A stretch of DNA of 64,000 bases from Lysobacter sp. KIS68-7 (GCF_021284745.1 NZ_CP089925.1:2417001-2481000); one strand, 5' to 3'; counted from the stretch's first letter, positions 46,561 through 56,172 are shown. Notes: generated from the sequence alone by a model not told the origin. Translations and numbers: made by a program.

Positions 46561-47465
46561 TGACCGCCAAGACCCGCATCCGCAAGGCCGTATTCCCGGT
46601 CGCCGGACTCGGCACGCGCTTCCTTCCCGCCACCAAGACGGTGCCGAAGGAAATGCTGCCGATCATCGACAAGCCGCTGATCCAGTACGCCGTCGACGAA
46701 GCGATCGAAGCCGGCTGCGACACGCTGGTGTTCGTCACCAACCGCTACAAGCATGCGGTGGCCGACTACTTCGACAAGGCCTACGAGCTCGAACAGAAGC
46801 TCGAACGCGCCGGCAAGCACGAGCAGCTCGAACTGGTGCGCAACGTGCTCCCCGAGCATGTGCGCGCGGTGTTCGTCACCCAGGCCGAAGCCCTCGGCCT
46901 CGGCCATGCGGTGCTGTGCGCGAAGTCGGTGATCGGCGACGAGCCCTTCGCCGTGCTGCTTCCCGATGATTTGATCTGGAACCGCGGTCCCGGCGCGTTG
47001 AAGCAGATGGCCGACCACGCCGAAGCGACAGGCGCGAGCGTGCTGGCCGTGCAGGACGTGCCCGCCGAGAAGACCGCGAGCTACGGCATCGTGGCCACCG
47101 AGGATTTCGCCGGTCGCAAGGGGCGCATCAGCGCGATCGTCGAGAAGCCGAAGCCCGCGGACGCACCGAGCACGCTCGCCGTCGTCGGACGCTACGTGCT
47201 CGATGGCCGGATCTTCGACTTGCTCGAGCAGGTCCAGCCCGGCGCCGGCGGCGAGATCCAGCTCACCGACGCGATCGCCGCGCTGCTGAAGGAGCAGACG
47301 GTCGATGCCTACCGCTTCCAGGGCACGCGCTTCGACTGCGGCACGCACATCGGTCTCATCGAAGCCACGATCCGCTACGCACTCGACCACGAGAAGCTGA
47401 GCGAAGCCGCGGCACGCACGATGCAGACCGCGTTGGACGAACTCGGCGTCGTCGAACTGAAATAG
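46560..47465 (+). CDS. galU: UTP-glucose-1-phosphate uridylyltransferase
   Basis: 301 residues. The N-terminal nucleotidyltransferase signature AVFPVAGLGTRFLPATKTVPKEML is split across the standard G-x-G-T-R loop with Lys; EALGLGHAVLCA, LLPDDLI and GRYVL follow. It makes UDP-glucose, precursor for glycans and LPS core. Overlap of one base with the dehydratase gene (TGATG) makes co-expression likely. In xanthomonads galU is needed for surface polysaccharide and virulence. Confidence 0.97.
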   Translation: MTAKTRIRKAVFPVAGLGTRFLPATKTVPKEMLPIIDKPLIQYAVDEAIEAGCDTLVFVTNRYKHAVADYFDKAYELEQKLERAGKHEQLELVRNVLPEHVRAVFVTQAEALGLGHAVLCAKSVIGDEPFAVLLPDDLIWNRGPGALKQMADHAEATGASVLAVQDVPAEKTASYGIVATEDFAGRKGRISAIVEKPKPADAPSTLAVVGRYVLDGRIFDLLEQVQPGAGGEIQLTDAIAALLKEQTVDAYRFQGTRFDCGTHIGLIEATIRYALDHEKLSEAAARTMQTALDELGVVELK

Positions 47466-47473
47466 GGGACACC

Positions 47474-47737
47474 ATGGACGACGCCCATCGGGATCCGCTC
47501 GATCGCCGTCAAATTGCGGTGGGCGACCGGTTCGCGGCGGCCCTGGCCTCGCTCTTCGTGTCGATCCCGCTCGTTTGTGTTTACTGGCTCGTCGTGGGAA
47601 GCAGGCTCAATGTCGTCGCGACCACCTGGGTCGTAGGCGCGGTCGTGCTGGCCGTCGGCGTTGTCGCCTTCCTGCGGCCGGGATTCGCCGCCGACGCCCT
47701 CGCGGCGTGCGTGCGCGCGCTCAGATGGTTCTACTGA
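47474..47737 (+). CDS. Small membrane protein of unknown function after galU
   Basis: 87 residues, starting eight bases after galU. A polar N-terminus (HRDPLDRRQIAVGDRFAA) is followed by two hydrophobic helices (about 20-41 and 47-68) and a final amphipathic stretch ending RALRWFY. No conserved catalytic residues. AGGGGAC precedes the ATG. Not assigned to any family by me; position suggests envelope biology. Confidence 0.6.
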   Translation: MDDAHRDPLDRRQIAVGDRFAAALASLFVSIPLVCVYWLVVGSRLNVVATTWVVGAVVLAVGVVAFLRPGFAADALAACVRALRWFY

Positions 47738-47758
47738 GCGCGGCACGCAAAGCGCGAA

Positions 47759-48961
47759 TCACACCGCTTCGAACACACCCGCCGCGCCCATGCCGGTGCC
47801 GATGCACATCGTCACCAGCCCGTACTTCTGCTGGCGACGACGCAGGCCGTGCACGATGGTGGCCGTGCGCACCGCGCCGGTTGCACCAAGCGGATGGCCC
47901 AACGCGATCGCACCGCCGAGCGGATTGACCTTCGACGGATCGAGCTTGCTGTCGCGGATGACGGCGAGCGCCTGCGCGGCGAAGGCTTCGTTGAGTTCGA
48001 TCCAGTCGATCGCATCGAGCGTGAGGCCCGCGCGCTGCAGCGCCTTCGGGATCGCGGCGATGGGGCCGATGCCCATCACTTCGGGTTCGACGCCGGCGAC
48101 GGCGAAGCTCGTGAACTTCGCCAGCGGCACCAGCCCGTAATCCTTGATCGCCTGTTCGGACGCCAGCAGCACCGCGGCCGCGCCATCGCTCATCTGCGAG
48201 CTGTTGCCCGCGGTGACCGTGCCGCCGAACTGTGCGTTGCGGAACACGGGCCTGAGCCTGGCGAGGCCTTCGGCCGTGGTATCCAGGCGCGGGCCTTCGT
48301 CGACGGACACGATGCGCCGCGTTTCCTTGATCACGTTCCCATCGGGCAGATGCGAGATCACGTCATACGGCGAGATCTCCGACTGGAACTCGCCGGCCTG
48401 GATCGCGGCCAGCGCCTTCTGGTGCGAGGCGAGGGCGAACGCATCCTGGTCCTCGCGCGAGACCTTCCAGCGCTCGGCCACCTTCTCGGCCGTGATGCCC
48501 ATGCCGTAGGCGATCGCGACGTTCTCGTCCTTCGCGAACACCTGCGGGCTCAGCGCCACCTTGTTGCCCATCATCGGCACCATCGACATCGATTCGGTGC
48601 CGCCGGCGAGCATCAGGTCGGCGTGGCCCATGCGGATCTGGTCGGCAGCGAGCGCAACCGCCTGCAGGCCCGACGAACAGAAACGATTGATGGTCTGCGC
48701 CGCCAGCGTATGCGGCAGGCCGGCGAGCAGCACGCCGATGCGCGCCACGTTCATGCCTTGCTCGCCCTCGGGCATCGCGCAGCCGATGATCGCATCGTCG
48801 ATGCGGTTCACGTCGATGCCCGGGGCTTGCGCCACGACGCTGCGCAACACGTGCGCGAGCATGTCGTCGGGGCGGGTGTTGCGGAACACGCCGCGCGGGG
48901 CCTTGCCGACCGGCGTGCGGGTGGCGGCGACGATGTAGGCGTCTTGCAGTTGCTTGGTCAT
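47759..48961 (-). CDS. fadA: Acetyl-CoA C-acyltransferase (3-ketoacyl-CoA thiolase)
   Basis: 400 residues. Thiolase active site residues are in NRFCSSGLQA (acyl-accepting Cys about 92), GHPLGATGAV (His) and CIGTGMGAAG (second Cys near the C-terminus). It cleaves 3-ketoacyl-CoA in beta-oxidation. The stop of the FadB-like gene lies four bases upstream, so they form one operon, with the PsrA-like regulator first. FadI-type thiolases are also possible, but the association with an FadN-type partner is clear. Confidence 0.93.
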   Translation of the reverse strand: MTKQLQDAYIVAATRTPVGKAPRGVFRNTRPDDMLAHVLRSVVAQAPGIDVNRIDDAIIGCAMPEGEQGMNVARIGVLLAGLPHTLAAQTINRFCSSGLQAVALAADQIRMGHADLMLAGGTESMSMVPMMGNKVALSPQVFAKDENVAIAYGMGITAEKVAERWKVSREDQDAFALASHQKALAAIQAGEFQSEISPYDVISHLPDGNVIKETRRIVSVDEGPRLDTTAEGLARLRPVFRNAQFGGTVTAGNSSQMSDGAAAVLLASEQAIKDYGLVPLAKFTSFAVAGVEPEVMGIGPIAAIPKALQRAGLTLDAIDWIELNEAFAAQALAVIRDSKLDPSKVNPLGGAIALGHPLGATGAVRTATIVHGLRRRQQKYGLVTMCIGTGMGAAGVFEAV

Positions 48962-48965
48962 GGGG

Positions 48966-51341
48966 TCAGTTCCTGAGCGGCTTGCCGGTCTTCAGCATGT
49001 GCGCGATGCGTTCCTGGGTCTTCGGCATCTGTGCGAGCGCGACGAAGTGTTCGCGTTCCAAACGCAGCAGCCAGTCCTCGTCGACGAGCGCACCGCGGTC
49101 GACTTCCCCACCGCACAACACGGTGGCGATACGCGAGGCGATCTCGTAGTCGTAGGGCGAGATGAAACGGCCCTCGAGCATGTTGACGAGCAGCATCTTG
49201 AAGGTCGCGATGCCGACATCGCCCGCGACCTGGATGCGGCGCGCGGGCAGGGGCGGGCGGTAGCCGGATTCGGCCAGCGCACGCGCCTGGGCACGCGCGA
49301 CGTGCAGCAGCTCGAACGAATTGAACACGACGAGGTCGTCCTCGCGTGCGAGTTTGAGCTGCTTGCCTTCCATCGCGGACGTGGACACCTTGCCCATCGC
49401 CACGCTTTCGAAGGCGGTCTTGAGCTGCGCGAACACATCGCCGCCCGGGCCCGCGGCCTCGGACGCACGCACCGCGAGTTCCTTCAGGCCACCGCCCGCG
49501 GGCAGCAGGCCGACGCCGGCTTCGACCAGGCCGATGTAGCTTTCGAGCGAAAACACGCTGCGCGCCGAATGCATCTGGAATTCGCAGCCGCCACCAAGCG
49601 CGAGGCCCCGCACGGCGGCGACCACCGGCACGAGCGAATACTTGATGCGTTGGCTGGTGGCCTGGAAGTTCGCGACCATCGCTTCGAAGCCCGCGACGTC
49701 GCCCGCCTGCAGCAGGCCGAGCGCACCGGCGAGGTCCGCGCCGGCGGAGAAGGGCTCCTTCGGTTGCCAGATCACCAGGCCGCGGAAATCCCGTTCGGCG
49801 ATCGCCACCGCTTCCTGCAAGCCCGCCAGCACCTGGTCGTTGACCGTCTGCATCTTGGTCTTGAAGCCGACCACCGCGATGTCGTCGCCTTCGTCCACCC
49901 ACATGCGCACGCCATCGTTCTCGAACACGGTGCGGCCCTGCGAGAACTTCTCGCCGAGCAGCGCATCGGGGAAGCGCTGGCGCGCGTACACCGGATTGTC
50001 GGAGCGCGGCACGATCGCGTTGCGCGCGGGGCTGTAGCTGCCGTTCGGCGCATGCACGCCGTCGCGACCGTCGAACACCCAATCGGGCAGGGGTGCATTG
50101 CTCATCGCCTTGCCGGCGACGATGTCCTCGGCGATCCAATCGGCCACCTGCTTCCAGCCTGCGGCCTGCCAGCTTTCGAACGGACCCATCGACCAGCCGT
50201 AGCCCCAGCGGATCGCGAAGTCGACGTCGCGCGCGGTGTCGGCGATGTCGGCCAGGTGGAAGGCGCTGTAGTGGAAGGTGTCGCGGAAGCAGGCCCACAG
50301 GAACTTCGCCTGCGGGTGTTCGCTGGCGCGCAGGGCTGCGAACTTCTTCGCGGGGTCGCGTTCCTTCAGCAGCGCGGCGACTTCGGCATCGAGTTCACCG
50401 GCGCTCGGCCGGTAATCCTGTGCCGCGAGATCCAGCACGAGGATGTCCTTGCCGCGCTTGGTGTAGAAACCCGCGCCGGTCTTCTGCCCGAGCGCGCCCT
50501 TGGCCACCAGCGCCTCCAACCACGCGGGCGCGGCGAAGTACTGGTGCCACGGATCGTTCGGCAGCGTATCGGCCATCGTCTTGATGACGTGCGCCATGGT
50601 GTCCAGGCCGACGACGTCGGCCGTGCGATACGTGGCCGACTTCGGACGCCCGATCGCCGGGCCCGTCAGCGCATCGACCGTATCGAAGCCCAGGCCGCAT
50701 TCGACCGTGTGGTGCATCGCCGCCAGCATCGAGAACACGCCGATGCGATTGCCGATGAAGTTCGGCGTGTCCTTCGCATAGACCACGCCCTTGCCGAGCG
50801 TGGTAACGAGGAAGGTTTCCAGGCCCGCGAGGATGGCGGGCTCCGTCGTGGTCGCGGGGATCAACTCCGCCAGGTGCATGTAGCGCGGCGGGTTGAAGAA
50901 ATGCACGCCGCAGAAGCGATGGCGCAGGGCTTCGGGCAACACACCGGCGAGGGCATTGATGCCCAGGCCCGAGGTGTTGCTCGCGAGCACGGCGTGCTCC
51001 GGCACGAAGGGCGCGATCTTCTTGTACAGGTCCTGCTTCCAGTCCATGCGTTCGGCGATCGCTTCGATCACCAGGTCGCAGCCGCGCAGCAGTTCCAAGC
51101 CGGTGTCGTAGTTCGCCGGGACGATGCGATCGGCCAAGGCCTTGTCGGCGAGCGGGGCGGGGCTGAGTTTCGCGAGGTTGGCGATGGCCTTGGCGGCGAT
51201 GCCGTTGGGATCGCCTTCCTTCGCGGCCAGGTCGAACAGCACCGTATCCACGCCTGCATTGGTCAGTTGGGCCGCGATCTGGGCCCCCATGACACCGGCG
51301 CCGAGCACCGCAGCGCGGCGCACAAGCAAGTTCTTAGACAT
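48966..51341 (-). CDS. 3-hydroxyacyl-CoA dehydrogenase/enoyl-CoA hydratase, FadN-type layout
   Basis: 791 residues from ATG at 51339-51341, preceded by AAGGA at ten bases. The NAD-binding dehydrogenase domain is first (VLGAGVMGAQIAAQL, about 12-26), with the HADH C-terminal domain in the middle (GVHFFNPPRYMHL, then PNFIGNRIGVF), and the enoyl-CoA hydratase (crotonase) domain last (RGLVIWQ, FSAGADLA, GLALGGGCEFQMHS). That order is reversed from E. coli FadB and matches Bacillus FadN. Both reactions lie on the fatty-acid beta-oxidation path. It is flanked by the thiolase and a PsrA-like regulator. Confidence 0.93.
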   Translation of the reverse strand: MSKNLLVRRAAVLGAGVMGAQIAAQLTNAGVDTVLFDLAAKEGDPNGIAAKAIANLAKLSPAPLADKALADRIVPANYDTGLELLRGCDLVIEAIAERMDWKQDLYKKIAPFVPEHAVLASNTSGLGINALAGVLPEALRHRFCGVHFFNPPRYMHLAELIPATTTEPAILAGLETFLVTTLGKGVVYAKDTPNFIGNRIGVFSMLAAMHHTVECGLGFDTVDALTGPAIGRPKSATYRTADVVGLDTMAHVIKTMADTLPNDPWHQYFAAPAWLEALVAKGALGQKTGAGFYTKRGKDILVLDLAAQDYRPSAGELDAEVAALLKERDPAKKFAALRASEHPQAKFLWACFRDTFHYSAFHLADIADTARDVDFAIRWGYGWSMGPFESWQAAGWKQVADWIAEDIVAGKAMSNAPLPDWVFDGRDGVHAPNGSYSPARNAIVPRSDNPVYARQRFPDALLGEKFSQGRTVFENDGVRMWVDEGDDIAVVGFKTKMQTVNDQVLAGLQEAVAIAERDFRGLVIWQPKEPFSAGADLAGALGLLQAGDVAGFEAMVANFQATSQRIKYSLVPVVAAVRGLALGGGCEFQMHSARSVFSLESYIGLVEAGVGLLPAGGGLKELAVRASEAAGPGGDVFAQLKTAFESVAMGKVSTSAMEGKQLKLAREDDLVVFNSFELLHVARAQARALAESGYRPPLPARRIQVAGDVGIATFKMLLVNMLEGRFISPYDYEIASRIATVLCGGEVDRGALVDEDWLLRLEREHFVALAQMPKTQERIAHMLKTGKPLRN

Positions 51342-51401
51342 GTGTTCCAAATCCTTGAAAGGTAAGCGTATTCCAGCGTGACTTGATAAACCGCTTGAAC
51401 T

Positions 51402-52022
51402 TCAGCGGCGGAAGCCGGCGGCAGCGAATCGAATGAGCTCGTGCGCGGCGTGTTCGCGGTGCGCGGCCTCGGACACGCCGGCCGGCCGCTTGATCAGGCC
51501 GAAGTCGGCCATCGCATAGGTGAGTGCGCCGGAGAGGAAGTCCAGGCGCCAGTACAACGCTTCCTTCGTCAGGCCCGGGATGGCGGCCGCGATCGCCTTG
51601 CCGAATTCGCGCAGCACGTGGCCGTACTGGTCGGACAGGAATTTGCGCAGACTGTCGTTCTTCTCGGCGTAAGCGCGTGCGACGACGCGGATGAACGCAC
51701 CCCCGCCATGGCGGTCCTGCGCCATCGCCAGCGCCGGTTCGACGAAGGCGGCGAGGATCGGTTCGAGTTCGCCGGGATGTTCCTTGACGGCCGCTTTCAA
51801 CGCGGTCAGCCGCCGCTCGCTCATTTCGTCCATGCGCCGGCGGAAGACCTCGTTCACGAGGTTTTCCTTGCTGCCGAAGTGGTAGTTGACCGCGGCGATG
51901 TTGACGTCCGCGCGGCTGGTGACCTGACGCAGCGACGTGCCGGCGAAGCCGTGCTGCGCGAACAATTCCTCGGCGGCGCCGAGGATGCGGTCCTTGGTGG
52001 AGAAGTGGACGGTCGTAGGCAT
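51402..52022 (-). CDS. PsrA-like TetR regulator of fatty-acid degradation
   Basis: 206 residues from ATG at 52020-52022. The helix-turn-helix is typical ([44 protein letters not shown], split), followed by [17 protein letters not shown], a PsrA-type C-domain start. Pseudomonas PsrA is a repressor released by long-chain acyl-CoA or fatty acid. Here it precedes fadB/fadA-type genes by 60 bases on the same strand, and palindromes of the CAAAC-n4-GTTTG type stand upstream of it, which fits autoregulation. The symbol is not assigned, since orthology to psrA is inferred. Confidence 0.85.
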   Translation of the reverse strand: MPTTVHFSTKDRILGAAEELFAQHGFAGTSLRQVTSRADVNIAAVNYHFGSKENLVNEVFRRRMDEMSERRLTALKAAVKEHPGELEPILAAFVEPALAMAQDRHGGGAFIRVVARAYAEKNDSLRKFLSDQYGHVLREFGKAIAAAIPGLTKEALYWRLDFLSGALTYAMADFGLIKRPAGVSEAAHREHAAHELIRFAAAGFRR

Positions 52023-52023
52023 T

Positions 52024-52053
52024 TCAAACACCCGGTTCAAACGGCCGTTCGAT
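52024..52053. promoter_or_regulatory. PsrA-type operator and direct repeats upstream of the regulator
   Basis: TCAAACGGCCGTTCGA at 52037-52052 is a 16-base palindrome with a single mismatched pair; CAAAC-n4-GTTCG in it is one base off the published PsrA consensus (G/C)AAAC-n2-4-GTTT(G/C). TTCAAAC also occurs at 52023-52029 and 52036-52042 as a direct repeat 13 bases apart. Placed right before the regulator gene. Confidence 0.55.
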
Positions 52054-52150
52054 CCTAGTCCGTACGCTTGAGTATCGTCAAATGCGGAATGCGTTCCACG
52101 CGTGCATCGTGGGCGTGCGCACGTTAGAATCGCCGCCAGCCATATCGGCT

Positions 52151-52174
52151 AAACCCGCGTTCCAACGCGGGTTT
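52151..52174 (+). terminator. Terminator-like hairpin in the ndk upstream region
   Basis: AAACCCGCG with loop TTCCAA and CGCGGGTTT, 9-bp perfect stem followed by TCTGTT. No gene on the plus strand ends before it. A TAGAAT -10-like box at 52125-52130 is about 20 bases upstream. A small attenuated transcript, or a leader hairpin of ndk, is possible. A second -10-like TTATCC lies right after it at 52179-52184 and would start ndk at about 52191. Confidence 0.55.
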
Positions 52175-52234
52175 TCTGTTATCCTCGGGCCCGCGCGCAC
52201 GTCGCGCTGCCCGCCTTGCCCGGAGAATTTCCCC

Positions 52235-52660
52235 ATGGCGCTGGAGCGCACCCTGTCCATCATCAAGCCCGATGCCGTTGCCAAGAACGTCGTCGGCGAA
52301 ATCTATTCCCGCTTCGAGAAGAACGGCCTGAAGGTCGTCGCCGCGAAGATGAAGCAGTTGTCGAAGCAGGAAGCCGAAGGTTTCTACGCCGTGCACCGCG
52401 AGCGTCCGTTCTTCGGCGCGCTGGTGAACTTCATGATCTCCGGCCCGGTGATGATCCAGGTGCTGGAAGGCGACAGCGCCGTCCTGAAGAACCGCGACCT
52501 GATGGGCGCCACCAATCCGAAGGACGCCGCGCCGGGCACCATCCGCGCCGACTTCGCCGACTCCATCGACGCCAACGCCGTGCACGGTTCGGACTCGATC
52601 GAGAACGCCGCGATCGAAGTCGCGTACTTCTTCCCGGCCACGGACGTCTACGCCCGTTGA
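52235..52660 (+). CDS. ndk: Nucleoside diphosphate kinase
   Basis: 141 residues, typical for bacterial Ndk. The start [18 protein letters not shown] and the active-site His in [12 protein letters not shown] (about 118) are diagnostic. It moves the gamma-phosphate between nucleotides by a phospho-His. CGGAGAA precedes the ATG by eight bases. It starts the ndk-rlmN-pilW-rodZ-yfgM-bamB-der cluster. The rlmN start lies five bases after the stop. Confidence 0.98.
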   Translation: MALERTLSIIKPDAVAKNVVGEIYSRFEKNGLKVVAAKMKQLSKQEAEGFYAVHRERPFFGALVNFMISGPVMIQVLEGDSAVLKNRDLMGATNPKDAAPGTIRADFADSIDANAVHGSDSIENAAIEVAYFFPATDVYAR

Positions 52661-52665
52661 GCGCC

Positions 52666-53817
52666 GTGAACGCGATCGCCGCCAAGCAGAACCTGCTCGA
52701 CCTCGATCGCGAGGGACTGGAGCGCTTCTTCGCCGACACGCTCGGCGAGAAGCGCTTCCGCGCCCACCAGGTGATGAAGTGGATCCACCACCGCTACGTC
52801 ACCGACTTCAACGACATGACCGACCTCGGCAAGGCGCTGCGCGCCAAGCTCGAGGAACACGCTGAAATCCTCGTGCCGAAGGTGCAGTTCGAAAAGCCTT
52901 CGGCCGACGGCACGCACAAGTGGCTGCTCGGCATGGATGGCGGCAACGCCATCGAAACGGTGTTCATCCCCGACAAGGGCCGCGGCACGCTGTGCGTCTC
53001 CTCGCAGGTGGGCTGCGCGCTCAACTGCCAGTTCTGTTCCACCGCCACGCAAGGCTTCAACCGCAACCTGTCCACCGCCGAGATCGTCGGCCAGGTGTGG
53101 GTGGCCGCGAAGCACCTGGGCAACGTGCCGCACCACCAGCGCAAGCTCACCAACGTCGTGATGATGGGCATGGGCGAGCCGCTGGCGAACTTCGACAACG
53201 TCGTGCGCGCGATGAGCGTGATGCGCGACGACCTCGGCTTCGGCCTGGCCAACAAGCGCGTCACGCTGTCCACCGCGGGGATGGTGCCGATGATCGACAA
53301 GCTGGGCGAGGTGAGCGACGTCTCGCTCGCCGTCTCGCTGCATGCGCCGAACGACGAGCTGCGCAGCGAGCTGGTGCCGCTCAACAAGAAGTACCCGATC
53401 GAAGAGCTGATGGCCTCGTGCGTGCGTTACGCCACGCGCAAGAAGGGCATCTCGATCACCTTCGAATACACGCTGATGAAGGGTGTCAACGACCAGCTGC
53501 AGCATGCCAAGCAGCTGGCGCGCCTGATGCACAAGTTCGACAATGCCGTGCAGATGAAGGACGCGGCCAAGGTCAACCTGATTCCGTTCAATCCCTTCCC
53601 GGGCACGAAGTTCGAGCGCTCGCCGGAAGAAGACATCCGCGCCTTCCAGAAAACCTTGCAGGAGGCGCGCGTGCTCGCGACCGTGCGTCGCACCCGGGGC
53701 GACGACATCGACGCCGCCTGCGGACAATTGAAGGGGCAGGTGCTCGACCGCACCCGCAGGCAGGCGGCCTTCCGCCGCCACCTGGCCGAACAGGGGATCG
53801 GCGATGCGGCGGCTTGA
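52666..53817 (+). CDS. rlmN: Dual-specificity 23S rRNA/tRNA adenine-C2 methyltransferase RlmN
   Basis: 383 residues from GTG at 52666; a TTG at 52657 is a possible alternative. Radical-SAM cluster C-x3-C-x2-C: Cys117, Cys121, Cys124 (GCALNCQFC). The C-terminal DAACGQL supplies the second conserved cysteine that forms a methyl-bound intermediate. It methylates C2 of A2503 in 23S rRNA and A37 in some tRNAs. It overlaps pilW by 14 bases. Confidence 0.96.
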   Translation: MNAIAAKQNLLDLDREGLERFFADTLGEKRFRAHQVMKWIHHRYVTDFNDMTDLGKALRAKLEEHAEILVPKVQFEKPSADGTHKWLLGMDGGNAIETVFIPDKGRGTLCVSSQVGCALNCQFCSTATQGFNRNLSTAEIVGQVWVAAKHLGNVPHHQRKLTNVVMMGMGEPLANFDNVVRAMSVMRDDLGFGLANKRVTLSTAGMVPMIDKLGEVSDVSLAVSLHAPNDELRSELVPLNKKYPIEELMASCVRYATRKKGISITFEYTLMKGVNDQLQHAKQLARLMHKFDNAVQMKDAAKVNLIPFNPFPGTKFERSPEEDIRAFQKTLQEARVLATVRRTRGDDIDAACGQLKGQVLDRTRRQAAFRRHLAEQGIGDAAA

Positions 53818-54619
53818 CGTCGTCGCACTCGCTCTGCTCGTGGCCCTGGGCGGGGCCGGTTGTTCGCGCGTTGCTTTCATCAAGACCGACCCATCGCGCG
53901 GGGACTTCGAGCGCACCACCGATCCGGTCGTCGTGCACGACACGGACAAGACCCGCAATGCCGATATCGCGCGCACCTCGCTCGACCTCTCGCAGCAGCG
54001 CCTGTCCGAAGGCAACCTGGCCGCCGCCGAGGACTACGCAAACAAGGCGCTGAAAGCCGATCCGAATTCCGGCGACGCTTACACCATGCTCGCCGTCATC
54101 GCGGACGAGCAGGGCAAGGACGACGCCGCGGGTGCTTATTACAAGCGCGCGACCGAACTCGAACCCAGCGGCAACACCTACAACAATTACGGCACCTGGC
54201 TGTGCGCGAAGAACCGCTCGGCCGAGTCGCTGGGCTGGTTCGACCAGGCGCTCACCGACCCGTCCTACACCACGCCGGCCGCCGCGCTCGCCAATGCGGG
54301 CCGCTGCGCGCTCGACGCGGGCCAGGCCGACCGGGCGCAGCGCGACCTGCACAAGGCGATTGCGCTGGAGCCCGCCAATCCGGTGGCGCTCGATGCACTT
54401 GCGCGCACTGCGTACAGCGCCGGCCAGTACATGGATGCCCGCGCGTTCTCCGAGCGCCGGCTCGCCGCGGCCCCGGCCACGGCCGAAGCGCTACAACTTG
54501 CGTCACAGATCGAAGACAAACTCGGCGACAGTGCCGCGGCGGCACGCTACGTTCGCCGCCTGAGGGAGGAGTTCCCCGGCGCTTCGCAGGGGAATGCACG
54601 GGGATCGAAGTCGCCATGA
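53804..54619 (+). CDS. pilW: Type IV pilus biogenesis/stability lipoprotein PilW (PilF)
   Basis: 271 residues. A lipobox (GGAGC, Cys20) is followed by TPR repeats ([23 protein letters not shown]..., [31 protein letters not shown]). PilF/PilW is the outer-membrane pilotin that helps PilQ secretin multimerise. The rlmN-pilW-rodZ order is conserved in pseudomonads and xanthomonads. It overlaps rlmN by 14 bases and the rodZ-like gene by four, so expression is tightly coupled. Confidence 0.94.
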   Translation: MRRLDVVALALLVALGGAGCSRVAFIKTDPSRGDFERTTDPVVVHDTDKTRNADIARTSLDLSQQRLSEGNLAAAEDYANKALKADPNSGDAYTMLAVIADEQGKDDAAGAYYKRATELEPSGNTYNNYGTWLCAKNRSAESLGWFDQALTDPSYTTPAAALANAGRCALDAGQADRAQRDLHKAIALEPANPVALDALARTAYSAGQYMDARAFSERRLAAAPATAEALQLASQIEDKLGDSAAAARYVRRLREEFPGASQGNARGSKSP

Positions 54620-55440
54620 CCGGTTCGAACGAGTTCGTGTCCGAGAGCGGGGTCGGCCAGCGCTTGCGCACTGCGCGCGAGAAGCAGGGGCTTTCGCTCG
54701 AGGAAGTCGCATCGCGCCTGAAGATGCCCAGGAGCGTGGTGCAGTCGTTGGAAGACGAAGACTGGAGTCGCCTCGGCGCGCCGGTGTTCGTGCGCGGCCA
54801 GTTGCGCAGTTACTCGCGCCTGCTCGGCCTGGTGACCTCCACCACGATCGCCGCCTCGGGCCTGGCGCCCGTCGAACCCACCAAGCTCGAACCGCGCAGC
54901 TATACGCCGCGCATGACGCGCCTGTTCGAACAGGGCACGCGCCGCCTCGTCTATATCGTGCTCACCGCCGCGATCGTCGTGCCGGTGTGGCTGGCGACCA
55001 AACCGCACCTGACCGGGCACAACGAGCCGGCCACCGTGCAGTCGCTCGACGCCCCCGCCGATGCCGTGCGCAAGCTCGGCGATGCGCAGCCGGCCACGCC
55101 GGTGCGCCCGGCCTCCGAGCAGGCCCCCGTGGTCGCCTCGATGACACCCAACCTCGCACCGCGCCCCTCCGCGAGCGCCGCGCTGGTGCTGCGTTTTTCG
55201 GGCGACAGCTGGGTGCAGGTGCAGGCGCCCGACGGGCGCACGCTCGAGAAGGGCCTGCTTCCGGCGGGCACCTCGCGCAGCTATGCCGCGGGCGAAGTCG
55301 GCCGCGTCACGCTGGGCAATGCATCGGCCGTTGTGGTGCAGCAGGGCGATCGCCCGCAGGACCTGACGCCCTTCCGCCGCGCGAACGTCGCGCGCTTTAC
55401 GGTATCCTCTGACGGCTCCCTGGCGCCGGTTCGCGACTGA
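54616..55440 (+). CDS. RodZ-like helix-turn-helix membrane protein
   Basis: 274 residues. The N-terminal HTH_25 domain (GQRLRTAREKQGLSLEEVASRLKMPRSVVQSLE, split, about 12-45) is followed by one transmembrane helix (about 111-130), a linker rich in Pro/Ala, and a DUF4115-type beta domain (about 180-255: ALVLRFSGDSWVQVQAPDGRTL). This is the RodZ architecture, which ties MreB filaments to the membrane for rod shape. It starts within pilW's stop (ATGA). In E. coli ispG and hisS come next, but here yfgM follows after 90 bases. Confidence 0.88.
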   Translation: MTGSNEFVSESGVGQRLRTAREKQGLSLEEVASRLKMPRSVVQSLEDEDWSRLGAPVFVRGQLRSYSRLLGLVTSTTIAASGLAPVEPTKLEPRSYTPRMTRLFEQGTRRLVYIVLTAAIVVPVWLATKPHLTGHNEPATVQSLDAPADAVRKLGDAQPATPVRPASEQAPVVASMTPNLAPRPSASAALVLRFSGDSWVQVQAPDGRTLEKGLLPAGTSRSYAAGEVGRVTLGNASAVVVQQGDRPQDLTPFRRANVARFTVSSDGSLAPVRD

Positions 55441-55530
55441 CGAACGGAACCTGGGCCGCGCAAGCCGGTCTGCACGGTGGTGCGACACGCGGCTGCGTGC
55501 GCAATCCGCATTCCCCCACTTTGAGGCAGC

Positions 55531-56172
55531 ATGGCGATCGACGACCTGCTCGATGAGCACGAACAAAGCGAACGCGTCCGCGGTTGGTTGCGACAGAACG
55601 GAGCCGGGCTGTTCGCCGGCGTGGTGCTCGGCCTGGGCGTCATCGCCGGCTGGCAGTGGTGGCAGGCGCGCCAGCTGGGCCAGCAGGCCCAAGCCGGGCT
55701 CCAGTACGCCGCCGTCGTTTCCAGCCTGAAGGCGAACAACCTCGGCCAGGCGAAGGCGGTGTCTTCCGCGCTCGCCTCCACCGGCACCGATTACGCCGCG
55801 CTCGCGGCCATGCAGGTCGCCCGCGCGCAGATCGACGGTGAAGACCGCGACGGCGCCATCGCCACGCTGCGTGGCGTGCAGACGAAGAATCCCGCCATCA
55901 CCGCCGTCGTCAACGCGCGCCTGGCGCGCCTGCTGCTCGACGCGGGCAAGCCGAAGGACGCGCTCGCGCTGCTCGGCGACAAGCCCGACGGTGCCGCCGC
56001 CATCGAAGCCCGCGGCGATGCGCTGTTCGCGCTCGGCCGCACCGATGAAGCGCGCACTGCGTACACGCAGGCGATGTCCAAGCTGGATGTCGCGACGCCG
56101 CAGCGTCGCCTCGTCGAACTCAAGCTCATCCAGGTCGGCGGAAGCCCGGCCCGTCCGGAGACCCGCGGCTGA
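55531..56172 (+). CDS. yfgM: YfgM-type TPR ancillary protein of the Sec translocon
   Basis: 213 residues. A short cytoplasmic N-terminus (AIDDLLDEHEQSERVRGWLRQNG) leads into one helix (about 24-43), and a periplasmic TPR-like domain (about 55-200). YfgM associates with PpiD and SecYEG and helps newly exported proteins. The WLRQNG motif before the helix is typical. It overlaps bamB by one base (TGATG). Confidence 0.92.
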   Translation: MAIDDLLDEHEQSERVRGWLRQNGAGLFAGVVLGLGVIAGWQWWQARQLGQQAQAGLQYAAVVSSLKANNLGQAKAVSSALASTGTDYAALAAMQVARAQIDGEDRDGAIATLRGVQTKNPAITAVVNARLARLLLDAGKPKDALALLGDKPDGAAAIEARGDALFALGRTDEARTAYTQAMSKLDVATPQRRLVELKLIQVGGSPARPETRG

